DNA of 38,238 nt from Microcaldota archaeon (GTDB taxonomy: Archaea > Micrarchaeota > Micrarchaeia > Anstonellales > Anstonellaceae), in contig JAKAME010000005.1 of assembly GCA_021813025.1 (NCBI GenBank), forward strand, positions 1 through 38,238, read 5' to 3'. The notes beneath the pieces are model-generated. The model worked only from the letters and a program-made list of their open reading frames with translations. It was not told the origin of the DNA and ran no database searches. Positions 30,261 through 37,679 of the stretch are shown here, piece after piece. The translations under genes and the position numbers were made by a program. Numbering within the stretch: the first letter of the stretch is position 1; each line of letters begins with the position of its first letter.

Positions 30261-30274
30261 CCTTTCAGTTAGTG

Positions 30275-30281
30275 TTTTATT
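30275..30281 (+). promoter_or_regulatory. Possible TATA box before the gene between the ftsZ pair
   Basis: TTTTATT would start transcription near 30303, 10 nt before ATG 30313. The box is weak, and an inverted repeat (TCCCCC and GGGGGA) lies just after it. Confidence 0.3.
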
Positions 30282-30312
30282 CCCCCGCTTTCAAAGAAGC
30301 CTGGGGGATTGC

Positions 30313-31062
30313 ATGCTGCTCTTTCAGGCCGGCCGGACCATCACAGGCCTTCCGCCAAAGAAAAAAGAGCCTGCCGGGGAGGATTCGGCCAAAACCGCAG
30401 CGCCTGACCTTGCGCCGAAAGAGAGCCGCGCGGATTCGGCCCGCATTTCGCTTGACACCATTCCGTCAAAGATTTTGCCGCAGAAACAGGAGCGCATTTT
30501 GAAAGGCGCCAAAAAAAAGCCGGGGAAAGATACCCTCAAAGAGGCGCAGAAGGAGCCGGAACGGCCGAGCGCCCGCGAGCAGGCCCTGCAGCGGATAGAC
30601 CCCGCGAACAGGGAGGGAGCCGGCAGGGAGTATGAGAAGGGCGTGGCGCTTCTGAAGTCGAACATCGTGAAGGGCAAGGACTACATGAACGGGCTGAAGA
30701 AAAAATACCCCCAGCTCAACGACCTGTGCAACCAGTCGGTTTCCGACGCCTACATCAAGCTCGGGTTCAGGTACATCAGGGAAGGATTCGAAAACCACAG
30801 CCAGACCTTCGTTGACAACGGCACCAGGATATACGACCACGGCAAGGAAATGGCTGACAAGGGCACCGCATGCTTCGAGAAAGCCATCCGCTACTGGCCA
30901 TCGAACAAAACCGCCATACGCGAGCGGCTTGGGAAAATGTGGACCGAGGACGTCGAAGGGGTGGCCGGCAAGTGGCCCAGCCTGCGGGAAAGGATGCGCA
31001 TGTACACGGAAATGGGGGGATACTCGAAAAGAATTGCAGAACTCATCAGAAGCCTTGAATAG
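30313..31062 (+). CDS. Unknown soluble protein between two ftsZ genes
   Basis: 249 residues. The first 95 are rich in Lys, Pro, Glu and Ala and probably disordered (KKKEPAGEDSAKTAAP). The rest looks all-helical: EYEKGVALLKSNIVKGKDYM, then KLGFRYIREGFENHSQTF and CFEKAIRYWPSNKTAIRERL, a spacing reminiscent of TPR-like helix pairs. It has no signal peptide or membrane segment. It is co-directional with both ftsZ genes, which suggests a role in division (adaptor or regulator), but no homology is recognised. GC content matches its neighbours. Confidence 0.7.
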   Translation: MLLFQAGRTITGLPPKKKEPAGEDSAKTAAPDLAPKESRADSARISLDTIPSKILPQKQERILKGAKKKPGKDTLKEAQKEPERPSAREQALQRIDPANREGAGREYEKGVALLKSNIVKGKDYMNGLKKKYPQLNDLCNQSVSDAYIKLGFRYIREGFENHSQTFVDNGTRIYDHGKEMADKGTACFEKAIRYWPSNKTAIRERLGKMWTEDVEGVAGKWPSLRERMRMYTEMGGYSKRIAELIRSLE

Positions 31063-31069
31063 AACGGCC

Positions 31070-31145
31070 ATTTTTCCCCATTTTTCCATCATTTTTGCGA
31101 AATTTTATCTCCTCCCACACCCGAATCCGGTTTTTCGTTTTTCCA
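31070..31145 (+). terminator. T-rich tract between the orphan gene and ftsZ2
   Basis: Repeated runs of five T (TTTTTCCCC, TTTTTCCATC, ATTTTTGCG, TTTTTCGTTTTTCC) after the stop at 31062. No strong hairpin. Confidence 0.45.
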
Positions 31146-31164
31146 CCTCGATGTATCTATCTGC

Positions 31165-31173
31165 TTTTTAAAC
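31165..31173 (+). promoter_or_regulatory. TATA box of ftsZ2
   Basis: TTTTTAAAC predicts transcription from about 31194. That leaves a leader of roughly 57 nt before ATG 31251. Confidence 0.5.
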
Positions 31174-31204
31174 ATTTTACCTATCTACTAGCATCAAGGG
31201 CGTG

Positions 31205-31261
31205 ATGCGCGCAAATCCGGCCATAAGCGACCAGACCGGAACGGCGCGCAATGGGGCATGA
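31205..31261 (+). other. Upstream short reading frame overlapping ftsZ2 start
   Basis: An 18-codon frame starts at ATG 31205, about 10 nt after the predicted transcription start, and stops at TGA 31259-31261, inside the ftsZ2 coding region in another frame. It has no Shine-Dalgarno site. It could be chance or a translational control element. Confidence 0.25.
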
Positions 31262-32393
31262 CGATAAAAAGACGGGGGTTGGGCAAATGTTGGAAGGTTT
31301 TGTGGCTTCGGCCAAGGAGAATAATTCAGCGCCAGTGCAGCACAGCGACCCCGTGCAGTCCGACGGGCTGATGTCGAACGACAAGGTGCGCATAGCCATA
31401 GTGGGCATCGGCGGCGGGGGCTGCAACACCGTTGATAGGATGATGAAAAACAACATCCAGTCCGCCCAGACAATCGCAATAAACACCGATTCGCTTCATT
31501 TGAAATCCATTCAGGCGCACAAGAAGGTGCTTATCGGCGCCAACGTCACGAGGGGCCTCGGCGCCGGCGGATTCCCCGAGGTGGCGGAGAAGTGCGCCGA
31601 GGCATCGAGGCAGCAGATTCGCGACGCGATTGGCGAAACAGAGCTGGTATTCCTGTGCGCAGGCATGGGCGGCGGAACCGGAACCGGCGCAGGCCCTGTT
31701 GTGGCCTCGGTGGCCAAGGAGCAGGGCGCGGTCGTGGTCTCGATTGTCACAATCCCCTTCGCGCTTGAGCGCGCGCGCATGAAGAAGGCTGTGTGGGGCC
31801 TGCAGAGGCTTGCGCCACACTCAGACACCATGGCGGTGATTGACAACAACCGCCTCGTGAGCTACTGCCCCAACCTTCCAATCTCAGATGCATTCAACCT
31901 TGCGGACGCCATTACGGGCAAGGCCGTGCGCGGCATTGCGGACACCATAATGCTGCCCAGTCTGATGAACATCGACTACGCGGATGTGCGCTCTGTCATG
32001 CAGGACGGGGGAGTGGCGCTGATTTCCATGGGCGAGGCCCATGGCAACGACCGCGTGGAGTCGGTCGTGAAAAACACCCTTGAGCACCCCCTGCTTGACG
32101 TTTCGTATGAGGGAGCCAAAGGAGCCCTGCTCCACATCGCGGGCGGCACCGGCCTCACGCTTGGCGAATCCATTTCGATTGGAGAGGGCATCACTTCCGA
32201 ATTCGCCCCCGACGCCAACGTGAAAATCGGCGCCCGCCTCGACCCCGGCATGGGGGATTTGGTTACCGTGACATCCATCGTGACCGGCCTGAAATCCGGT
32301 CAGCTCGAGGGAATCATGGGCCAGATGGGCGGCTCGCACAGCGCTCCTGAGCAGGGCCGGCCGAGCTTCATGGAGACAATGGTCGAGGTTTGA
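31251..32393 (+). CDS. ftsZ2: Cell division GTPase FtsZ, paralogue 2
   Basis: Second tubulin-like division GTPase, clearly divergent from the first. It has GIGGGGCNTVDRM, AINTDSLHL, the signature GMGGGTGTGAGPV, and the T7 loop NIDYADVRS, so it should be active. Length is 380 residues from ATG 31251; ATG 31287 (MLEGFVASAK) is an alternative that aligns better with the start of the first FtsZ (MESLVKSVLG). No GGTGA site is visible before either. The C-terminus ends PSFMETMVEV, unlike the first FtsZ, suggesting different partners. In haloarchaea the two paralogues have distinct roles in ring assembly and constriction. Confidence 0.95.
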   Translation: MGHDDKKTGVGQMLEGFVASAKENNSAPVQHSDPVQSDGLMSNDKVRIAIVGIGGGGCNTVDRMMKNNIQSAQTIAINTDSLHLKSIQAHKKVLIGANVTRGLGAGGFPEVAEKCAEASRQQIRDAIGETELVFLCAGMGGGTGTGAGPVVASVAKEQGAVVVSIVTIPFALERARMKKAVWGLQRLAPHSDTMAVIDNNRLVSYCPNLPISDAFNLADAITGKAVRGIADTIMLPSLMNIDYADVRSVMQDGGVALISMGEAHGNDRVESVVKNTLEHPLLDVSYEGAKGALLHIAGGTGLTLGESISIGEGITSEFAPDANVKIGARLDPGMGDLVTVTSIVTGLKSGQLEGIMGQMGGSHSAPEQGRPSFMETMVEV

Positions 32394-32407
32394 AGCAGGC
32401 CCCGGCC

Positions 32408-32448
32408 AATTCTTCTTTTTGTTTTTCATTCCTTTTTCTATTGTTTTA
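32408..32448 (+). terminator. T-rich tract after ftsZ2
   Basis: CTTCTTTTTGTTTTTCATTC and further T runs follow the ftsZ2 stop, between it and a convergent gene. This fits T-tract termination. Confidence 0.45.
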
Positions 32449-32488
32449 TAAATTTCCAGCGTCAGATATCACCTTCTATTTATTTTGT

Positions 32489-33244
32489 CTAGTCTCTCCT
32501 CAAGCTCAGCGTCGGAATACCAAGATTGCGTACAGCCATGGACAGGTCGCTTCGCAGTTCCCGGCAGCCCTCACCTTTGGCCTCCAGCTCATCGATTAAT
32601 TTTTCAGCCTCGAGAAACTTTTCTCTGGCTTGCTCAAGAGAATCTTTCTGCCCATAATCAAAACCTAAAGAAATGAGCAGGGATATCTTTTCGCGTTTGT
32701 CTTCTACCCTCTCAACGTATTTACTGGTCACGTCAGGATTACGGCCCATGAACGACCACCAAGCGGTTTGGGCCGCACGTGTTGTGGAAATCTCGTTCTT
32801 CTCTGTCTCTCGACTCTGGATTTGTCGGCCAGTCACATGAACTTTTCTGAGGAAAGGAATCAGCATAGCAAACCCGACCAAAATTACCAGTCCGACAGCA
32901 TATGCGAATCCTTTCCAGTCGGGCTTGTCCAACTCAGTTATTCTGCTTTGGACGGTTTTTCTAAGCGCGTCTGTCCGCGTTCCGGAGTAGTTATCCAAAT
33001 CTTTTTCGGTTTCCTTCAGTATTTCAAGATCGGTTTCGTAAAACTCGTGGGTAGCCACCCTTAGCATAAAGTTTCTCTCGTAATTCTGCGGAATATCCTG
33101 TTTGATTACCTGTTCCTGCAAAGGTTTTTGGGAAACCGGCTTTGGCTCCTGACCGTGTGCCTTGTAGAACGGGTTGGAGAGCGCCATCGTCCCCACTAAG
33201 ACATAGGGCAGCGTCTTGGCGGCGATTTTTTGGAATTTTATCAT
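32489..33244 (-). CDS. Membrane protein with signal peptide and helical tail
   Basis: 251 residues. The N-terminus (MIKFQKIAAKTLPYVLVGTM) is signal-like with a probable cut after KAHG. An extracytoplasmic part of about 85 residues follows, then one membrane helix near 115-135 (AYAVGLVILVGFAMLIPFL), then a helical TPR-like region (SLEQAREKFLEAEKLIDEL). ATG 33244 is chosen because GGTGA lies 4 nt upstream; ATG 33259 is not supported. Codon use is more AT-rich than in the ftsZ region. It is divergent from an Lrp-like regulator, which may control it. Family unknown. Confidence 0.7.
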   Translation of the reverse strand: MIKFQKIAAKTLPYVLVGTMALSNPFYKAHGQEPKPVSQKPLQEQVIKQDIPQNYERNFMLRVATHEFYETDLEILKETEKDLDNYSGTRTDALRKTVQSRITELDKPDWKGFAYAVGLVILVGFAMLIPFLRKVHVTGRQIQSRETEKNEISTTRAAQTAWWSFMGRNPDVTSKYVERVEDKREKISLLISLGFDYGQKDSLEQAREKFLEAEKLIDELEAKGEGCRELRSDLSMAVRNLGIPTLSLRRD

Positions 33245-33290
33245 GTTCTCACCCGACATTGTGTTTCTCTATGTCTATCTATGGATTAAT

Positions 33291-33300
33291 CTAAATATAA
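33291..33300 (-). promoter_or_regulatory. TATA box of the 251-residue membrane protein
   Basis: Minus-strand TTATATTTAG predicts a transcription start near 33271 and a leader of about 27 nt with GGTGA before ATG 33244. A second A/T box follows at 33301-33310. Confidence 0.5.
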
Positions 33301-33333
33301 TACTTATAATCAATTTCTTTGACAAGTGCTTAG

Positions 33334-33343
33334 TATTTTAAAC
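33334..33343 (+). promoter_or_regulatory. TATA box of the Lrp-like regulator
   Basis: TATTTTAAAC is centred 26 bp upstream of ATG 33365, fitting a leaderless mRNA. Confidence 0.6.
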
Positions 33344-33364
33344 AAGTCTAACCATAAATCCAAT

Positions 33365-34369
33365 ATGTCAAACTCACTCGTCAAGCTCGATGCCAAGGAC
33401 AAGCGCATCCTCTACGAGCTGGAGCTGGACTGCCGCCTAGGCGGGCCGGAACTGGCCAAGCGCGTGGGAATTTCAAAGCAGGTGCTCTCCTACCGAATTT
33501 CGCGCCTCATGAAAGAAGGCGTCATCCTCTCTTTTCTGGCCGCTGTCAATGTCTCGCGCATGGGCTATGCCAACCACGAGGTCTGGATGCAGCTGCCTAA
33601 AATGCCGGAAAGCAAAAGAAAGGAATTGGAGGATTATTTGTGCGCCCATGCCAGCGTCAGGCTGGTGGCCGGCTGCGGGGGCAAATACGACCTTCTCATA
33701 GGCATTTTGGCCAAATCCGTCAACGAGTTCAACCGGATTCTCAAGCACATTTTGGCCAAATTCCCCGGCTGCGTCAATGATTATGCCATTCTGGTTTCCA
33801 CCGAGTTTTACACCTATCCCAAGACTTACCTCATCAACAACCAAGCAAGAAAAAAAGAAGTGCCCATGATCGGCTCGTTTGAAACAGTCCAAACCGATTC
33901 CACGGACCAAAAAATCCTCGCCGCCCTCTCGTCGAATGCGCGCGCCGGCACCATTGAATTGGCCAACCGGCTCAATCTGGCCCCCAACACCGTGCGCAGC
34001 CGGATAAAAGGCATGGAAAGGAGCGGCATCATCGAAGGATACAAGATTTTGATAGACCACCAAAAGACAGGTTATGAGAATTACGAGATTCTGGCCAGCA
34101 TGAGGCACATGCACCCCAAGAAAGAGGAAGAACTGGAGGAATTCTGCCGCTCGAATCCCTATTCCACCTTCCTGCTCAAATGCGTGGGCAAGTGGGACGT
34201 CGACATCGGCTTCGACTGCGAGGACAACGCCCATTTCCAGAAGATTTTGGTGGAGTTCAGAGACCGGTTCGGAGACATTATCCAAGATTACGAGGTCGTG
34301 CCGGTAATGGGATGGCGGAAATTCACTTATTACCCGTTCCACGGCCCGGCTTATGTGGGAAAAGCGTGA
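33365..34369 (+). CDS. Tandem Lrp/AsnC-type transcription regulator
   Basis: 334 residues made of two Lrp/AsnC-like units. Unit one has a winged helix near residues 8-55 (LDAKDKRILYELELDCRLGG, then GISKQVLSYRISRLMKEGVI), then a RAM-like ligand domain containing VRLVAGCGGKYDLLIGI. Unit two has DSTDQKILAALSSNARAGTI with LAPNTVRSRIKGMERSGII near 178-225, then FLLKCVGKWDVDIGFDC. A fused double Lrp could act as a built-in dimer. TATA spacing sets ATG 33365 as start, not 33326. The ligand is unknown. It is divergent from the 251-residue membrane protein and may regulate it or itself. Confidence 0.88.
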   Translation: MSNSLVKLDAKDKRILYELELDCRLGGPELAKRVGISKQVLSYRISRLMKEGVILSFLAAVNVSRMGYANHEVWMQLPKMPESKRKELEDYLCAHASVRLVAGCGGKYDLLIGILAKSVNEFNRILKHILAKFPGCVNDYAILVSTEFYTYPKTYLINNQARKKEVPMIGSFETVQTDSTDQKILAALSSNARAGTIELANRLNLAPNTVRSRIKGMERSGIIEGYKILIDHQKTGYENYEILASMRHMHPKKEEELEEFCRSNPYSTFLLKCVGKWDVDIGFDCEDNAHFQKILVEFRDRFGDIIQDYEVVPVMGWRKFTYYPFHGPAYVGKA

Positions 34370-34380
34370 TGGAAGTCTAG

Positions 34381-34474
34381 ATTTTTTATTTTCAAATTCT
34401 TCTTTTCCTTTTTCATTCCTCTTTTTTTCCCAATTCTTCTTTTCGTTTTCCCTTTTCTCATTCTCCTTTTCGTT
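34381..34474. terminator. Pyrimidine tract between convergent genes
   Basis: A run of T-rich sequence with the CTTTTCGTTTTCCCTTTTC type of motif separates the regulator from the convergent large gene. It would terminate the plus-strand transcript; on the minus strand it is purine-rich. Confidence 0.45.
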
Positions 34475-37400
34475 CTAGTAAAGCTTGTAGTTGATTCCAA
34501 AGTAAATCGCGCCGGGCGATATGGTGGCAGGCTTGCCGTATTTCTGCCAATGGCCTTCAAGGCTCAGAGTCAGCTTGCGGTCAAGAAGCTCCTGCGACAC
34601 CTGCGCCCCGACCAGCCACGAATTTGGGCCGGTCATCCCTGCCCTGAAACCGCTGAGCTTGGCAGTGAATGGGTTCTGGTCCCCAACACGGTAGGTTGCC
34701 TCCAGCCCGATTCTTCTTGGAACATACTTTTGCTCTGCCACAAGCCCGTCGAATATGCCCTCGAAAAGAAGGGAGGAAATCTCCTGCTGGCTCCTGAATG
34801 CCCACCACCTCAGCTTGGCGTCGGTGTAGAGCGGCATCATCATGGAGTCAAGCTCGGGGGCAATCTTCCTGCCGCCCTCGTCCGCAAGCCCGCTTCCGTG
34901 CCCCAGAGCTTCGGTAATCATCCTGCCCGACACTGGGACAAGCTTCACGCCCAGAAAGCCCTCGAAGCTGCTGTCCTGCGGCCTGTAGATGCAGTTGGCT
35001 TCCGCCCCTGCGAAGAAGATGGGCAGGGTTTTGGAGACAGGCCACGTGCCGGCGTACTGGTTGCCCTCTATGCTTGCCGAGGCCAGCCTCAGCCTTGACT
35101 GGTCGCTGTCCGGAACGAGGAGCCCCAGGCCGGCGTTCAGTCTGTATGAAAGCTCGAACTCCTTGCTGGAGCAGGCCGCACCCGAAAAGACTGCGTGCAC
35201 CGAGGCCGAGGTCATGTCATAGAACTGCGCCCAGAAAGCGGACTCGTCCGGAAGCTGCAGGAAGGGGTTTCTGAGCATGTTGAATGAGAACGACATGGCC
35301 GGAATCGGCTCCTTCTGCCCGTAGTCGAGGCGGATTCCGCTGTCGCCGGCGTTGTAGGCCATGCGGACGTAAGCAGAGCCTTTCGCCGTGCCTGACACCA
35401 GGCTTTCCAGCACCTGCGCTGCGGAGGCTATGTAGAGGCTGCTCAGCCACCTCTCCCCGCCGGTGAGCGCGTGCCAGGTGTATTCGAATCCGGGCTTGGC
35501 AGCCTCGTCCCTTTCCTTCTTGATGAGATTGTAAAGCCCGGTGCCTGGCTCAAGCCCCGAGAGCACCACATCATAGAATCTCACCCGCGCCATGTAATCA
35601 GTGAAGCCCCTGAGGGCCCTGCCCCGCTCCCCGAACTTGTCGAACTCCCCTGCGCCTATGTTGTCCCAGACATCAGAATACATTTTTTCCCGATTGGCGG
35701 CAAAAAAGCTGTTGATGAGGTCTGCCTGGGCCTTGGAATCCGCGCTGTTTATCGCGCCGCCGGAAGGAAGAAGCCGCAGCGCATCCTGCGCGTATCCGCT
35801 CGCAACGTCAACCCCCCTGTATTTGTCAAGGAATTCAGAGAAGCCGACTTCCTTGCCCAGCAGGTCCTTGTAGCCAAGCAGCGGGAAGAGGGCGCCGTAG
35901 AAGTTGGGGGCGGTGATTATCCTTCTCTTGTACCATTCGTCAAGCGGGGTGGGGGGCATCGAGCCGGGGCGGTTTAGCATGTCCCAAAGGCTGTATTCAT
36001 AATCAGCTTTAGTTGCAAACGGCTTTGTGAAAAGCCAGCCCGGCCTCTGCAGAGGAGTGTAGATTTTGGAGCCGAGGTCAACGCTGAGGAAAGGCTTGCG
36101 GCTCTCCGGCTCGATGCTCATGAGAATCGGCTGGCGGGCCGGCAGCAGCACGGCAGGCTCCTCTGCCTTGATTATTTTCGAGAAGTCGAGGTTCTGCGAA
36201 TACTCGTAAGCCTGCCCGCCGCTGCGCTCGGCAAGGTCTTTTATGAACTCGTAGTCGCCGGGCGGGTCGAGCGGGCTGCTCTCGCTGTCCACCTCGATTT
36301 TCTGGCCAACGTAGTGTATGCGGGCGTCGGGGAACTTCGCATGGAACTGCTCAAGCGCCCGTCGGTCTGCCATCACCTTCTCCAGGTCAGTCTCCCATTT
36401 CCACGGCTTGCCGTCCTTCGCGTCAGGCTCGTAGGACAGCCGGCGGTACTGGTTGCCGCCGTCGCCCATGAGCACCAGAGCGGTGGCTTTTCCCTTCTCG
36501 TAGTCCTCCATGAACCTGTATATCGCGGAGCGGTATCCGTCGTTGTCTGATGTCTTGCCGTCCTGGTAGTCGCGCTTGTTCTGCAGGTAGGCGTCCACGC
36601 CCTCGCCTGTGTAAATCTTGCGGAAATAGTCGTTGAACGCGTGCAGGTTGTTGTCGATGAGCGCATAGTTGGCCAGGTTGGTGTCCCTGTCGTCCGGAAG
36701 CATCTTGGAGGAGAACGTTCCCCCCACCCCGTCCAGCACGGATTTTTTCGCGTCCTTTATCTGCCGGCGGATGTCATCCTCGCTCCCAAGCGAGGTGGCA
36801 GACACGTCGTAATAGAATTGCACTTTCTGCTGCATGGGCCTAAGCACATAGCCGGCCAGAGGCTGTGGCTCGATGCTCACCAAGTCGGAAGTGTGGCCGG
36901 GGGAATGCGGCTTGTCTGCAGGAAGGAAGATTTCGTCTTTGCCGAATTCCGCGCCCCCGAAGCCGGCCTTGGGGCCGCTTCTTGCCGAGCGCACAAGCTC
37001 GAGCGTGCTGTTCGCATCCCCCGGCGCGATGTTCTCCGCCTCGGGCACCGCTATCCCGACGCCATTTTCCCCCTCCTTTGGAACATCCTTTGAATCAAGA
37101 GGCTTGCCCAGCACGGTTGCGACAGGCTTTCCACCCGAAACAGAGCCCTCGTCATCCACCGAATACTGGATTTGCCGGCCCTCGGTTCTTGGGAAGGTTG
37201 CGACAAGGGGCCCGTTGGCCGCCTCGCTGGCGTAGGTCTCGACATAGGCGTTGAACTGGCTTTTCACCCCGCCCCTGTCCTTGGGGCCTGCCATGCTGAA
37301 CTCGTAGGTCTGGGCGAATTTTGGAAGAAACTCCTGCACCGAGCCGCTGACGCGGCCCTGGGACGCGCTTCCGGAATAGTAGAGCGGCGAGCCGTCCTCC

Positions 37401-37573
37401 AGCAGGCAGGAAATTCCGAACGAGCCGTCCGGGCTGGCGCCCATCTGCAGCTTTTGGATGGAATGGGGGCTGACGTTCATCTCGCGGAAGATATCGTTGA
37501 GCTTGGGGACGACGCTGGCGCACACCTTGTCGGAGCGCAGCGCCTCGCTTTCCTTCAACATTTCCTGAGGCAT
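34475..37573 (-). CDS. Large protein: vWA-like segment, beta-barrel-like end
   Basis: 1032 residues, no signal peptide seen. A von Willebrand A-like segment starts near 248 (VQFYYDVSATSLGS, a DxSxS-type metal site) and continues with LVLMGDGGNQ near 369 and ARIHYVGQKI. Residues about 490-690 are mixed helical. From about 700 the chain looks like short amphipathic strands with turns (RIGLEATYRVGDQ, SWLVGAQVSQELLDRKLTLS) and ends in GAIYFGINYKLY, a terminal aromatic as in bacterial outer-membrane barrels. Start ATG 37573 is about 8 nt after the predicted transcription start. It is divergent from another vWA-like gene. Function unknown. Confidence 0.75.
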   Translation of the reverse strand: MPQEMLKESEALRSDKVCASVVPKLNDIFREMNVSPHSIQKLQMGASPDGSFGISCLLEDGSPLYYSGSASQGRVSGSVQEFLPKFAQTYEFSMAGPKDRGGVKSQFNAYVETYASEAANGPLVATFPRTEGRQIQYSVDDEGSVSGGKPVATVLGKPLDSKDVPKEGENGVGIAVPEAENIAPGDANSTLELVRSARSGPKAGFGGAEFGKDEIFLPADKPHSPGHTSDLVSIEPQPLAGYVLRPMQQKVQFYYDVSATSLGSEDDIRRQIKDAKKSVLDGVGGTFSSKMLPDDRDTNLANYALIDNNLHAFNDYFRKIYTGEGVDAYLQNKRDYQDGKTSDNDGYRSAIYRFMEDYEKGKATALVLMGDGGNQYRRLSYEPDAKDGKPWKWETDLEKVMADRRALEQFHAKFPDARIHYVGQKIEVDSESSPLDPPGDYEFIKDLAERSGGQAYEYSQNLDFSKIIKAEEPAVLLPARQPILMSIEPESRKPFLSVDLGSKIYTPLQRPGWLFTKPFATKADYEYSLWDMLNRPGSMPPTPLDEWYKRRIITAPNFYGALFPLLGYKDLLGKEVGFSEFLDKYRGVDVASGYAQDALRLLPSGGAINSADSKAQADLINSFFAANREKMYSDVWDNIGAGEFDKFGERGRALRGFTDYMARVRFYDVVLSGLEPGTGLYNLIKKERDEAAKPGFEYTWHALTGGERWLSSLYIASAAQVLESLVSGTAKGSAYVRMAYNAGDSGIRLDYGQKEPIPAMSFSFNMLRNPFLQLPDESAFWAQFYDMTSASVHAVFSGAACSSKEFELSYRLNAGLGLLVPDSDQSRLRLASASIEGNQYAGTWPVSKTLPIFFAGAEANCIYRPQDSSFEGFLGVKLVPVSGRMITEALGHGSGLADEGGRKIAPELDSMMMPLYTDAKLRWWAFRSQQEISSLLFEGIFDGLVAEQKYVPRRIGLEATYRVGDQNPFTAKLSGFRAGMTGPNSWLVGAQVSQELLDRKLTLSLEGHWQKYGKPATISPGAIYFGINYKLY

Positions 37574-37600
37574 ATCAACCAATGATGATTCCTACTCCTG

Positions 37601-37610
37601 CCTTATAAAG
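37601..37610 (-). promoter_or_regulatory. TATA box of the 1032-residue gene
   Basis: Minus-strand CTTTATAAGG predicts transcription from about 37581, with an 8-nt leader. Confidence 0.55.
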
Positions 37611-37617
37611 TTCTTGG

Positions 37618-37629
37618 CTTTGGCCAAAG
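37618..37629. promoter_or_regulatory. 12-bp palindrome between divergent promoters
   Basis: CTTTGGCCAAAG is a perfect palindrome placed between the TATA boxes of the two divergent vWA-like genes. TTGGC and GCCAA recur around it. It is a candidate shared operator. Confidence 0.4.
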
Positions 37630-37650
37630 GCCGCGCGCGACGGCCAACGC

Positions 37651-37658
37651 TTATTAAT
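37651..37658 (+). promoter_or_regulatory. TATA box of the partial vWA-like gene
   Basis: TTATTAAT is centred 25 bp upstream of ATG 37680 and only 20 bp from ATG 37674, which favours 37680 as the leaderless start. Confidence 0.5.
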
Positions 37659-37679
37659 CCAGATTCTTTCTATATGGTC

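Noticed and set aside
33473..34342. Minus-strand frame of 289 codons opposite the Lrp-like regulator
   Set aside because: The sense strand carries clear winged-helix and ligand-domain motifs with a TATA box; the antisense frame has neither.
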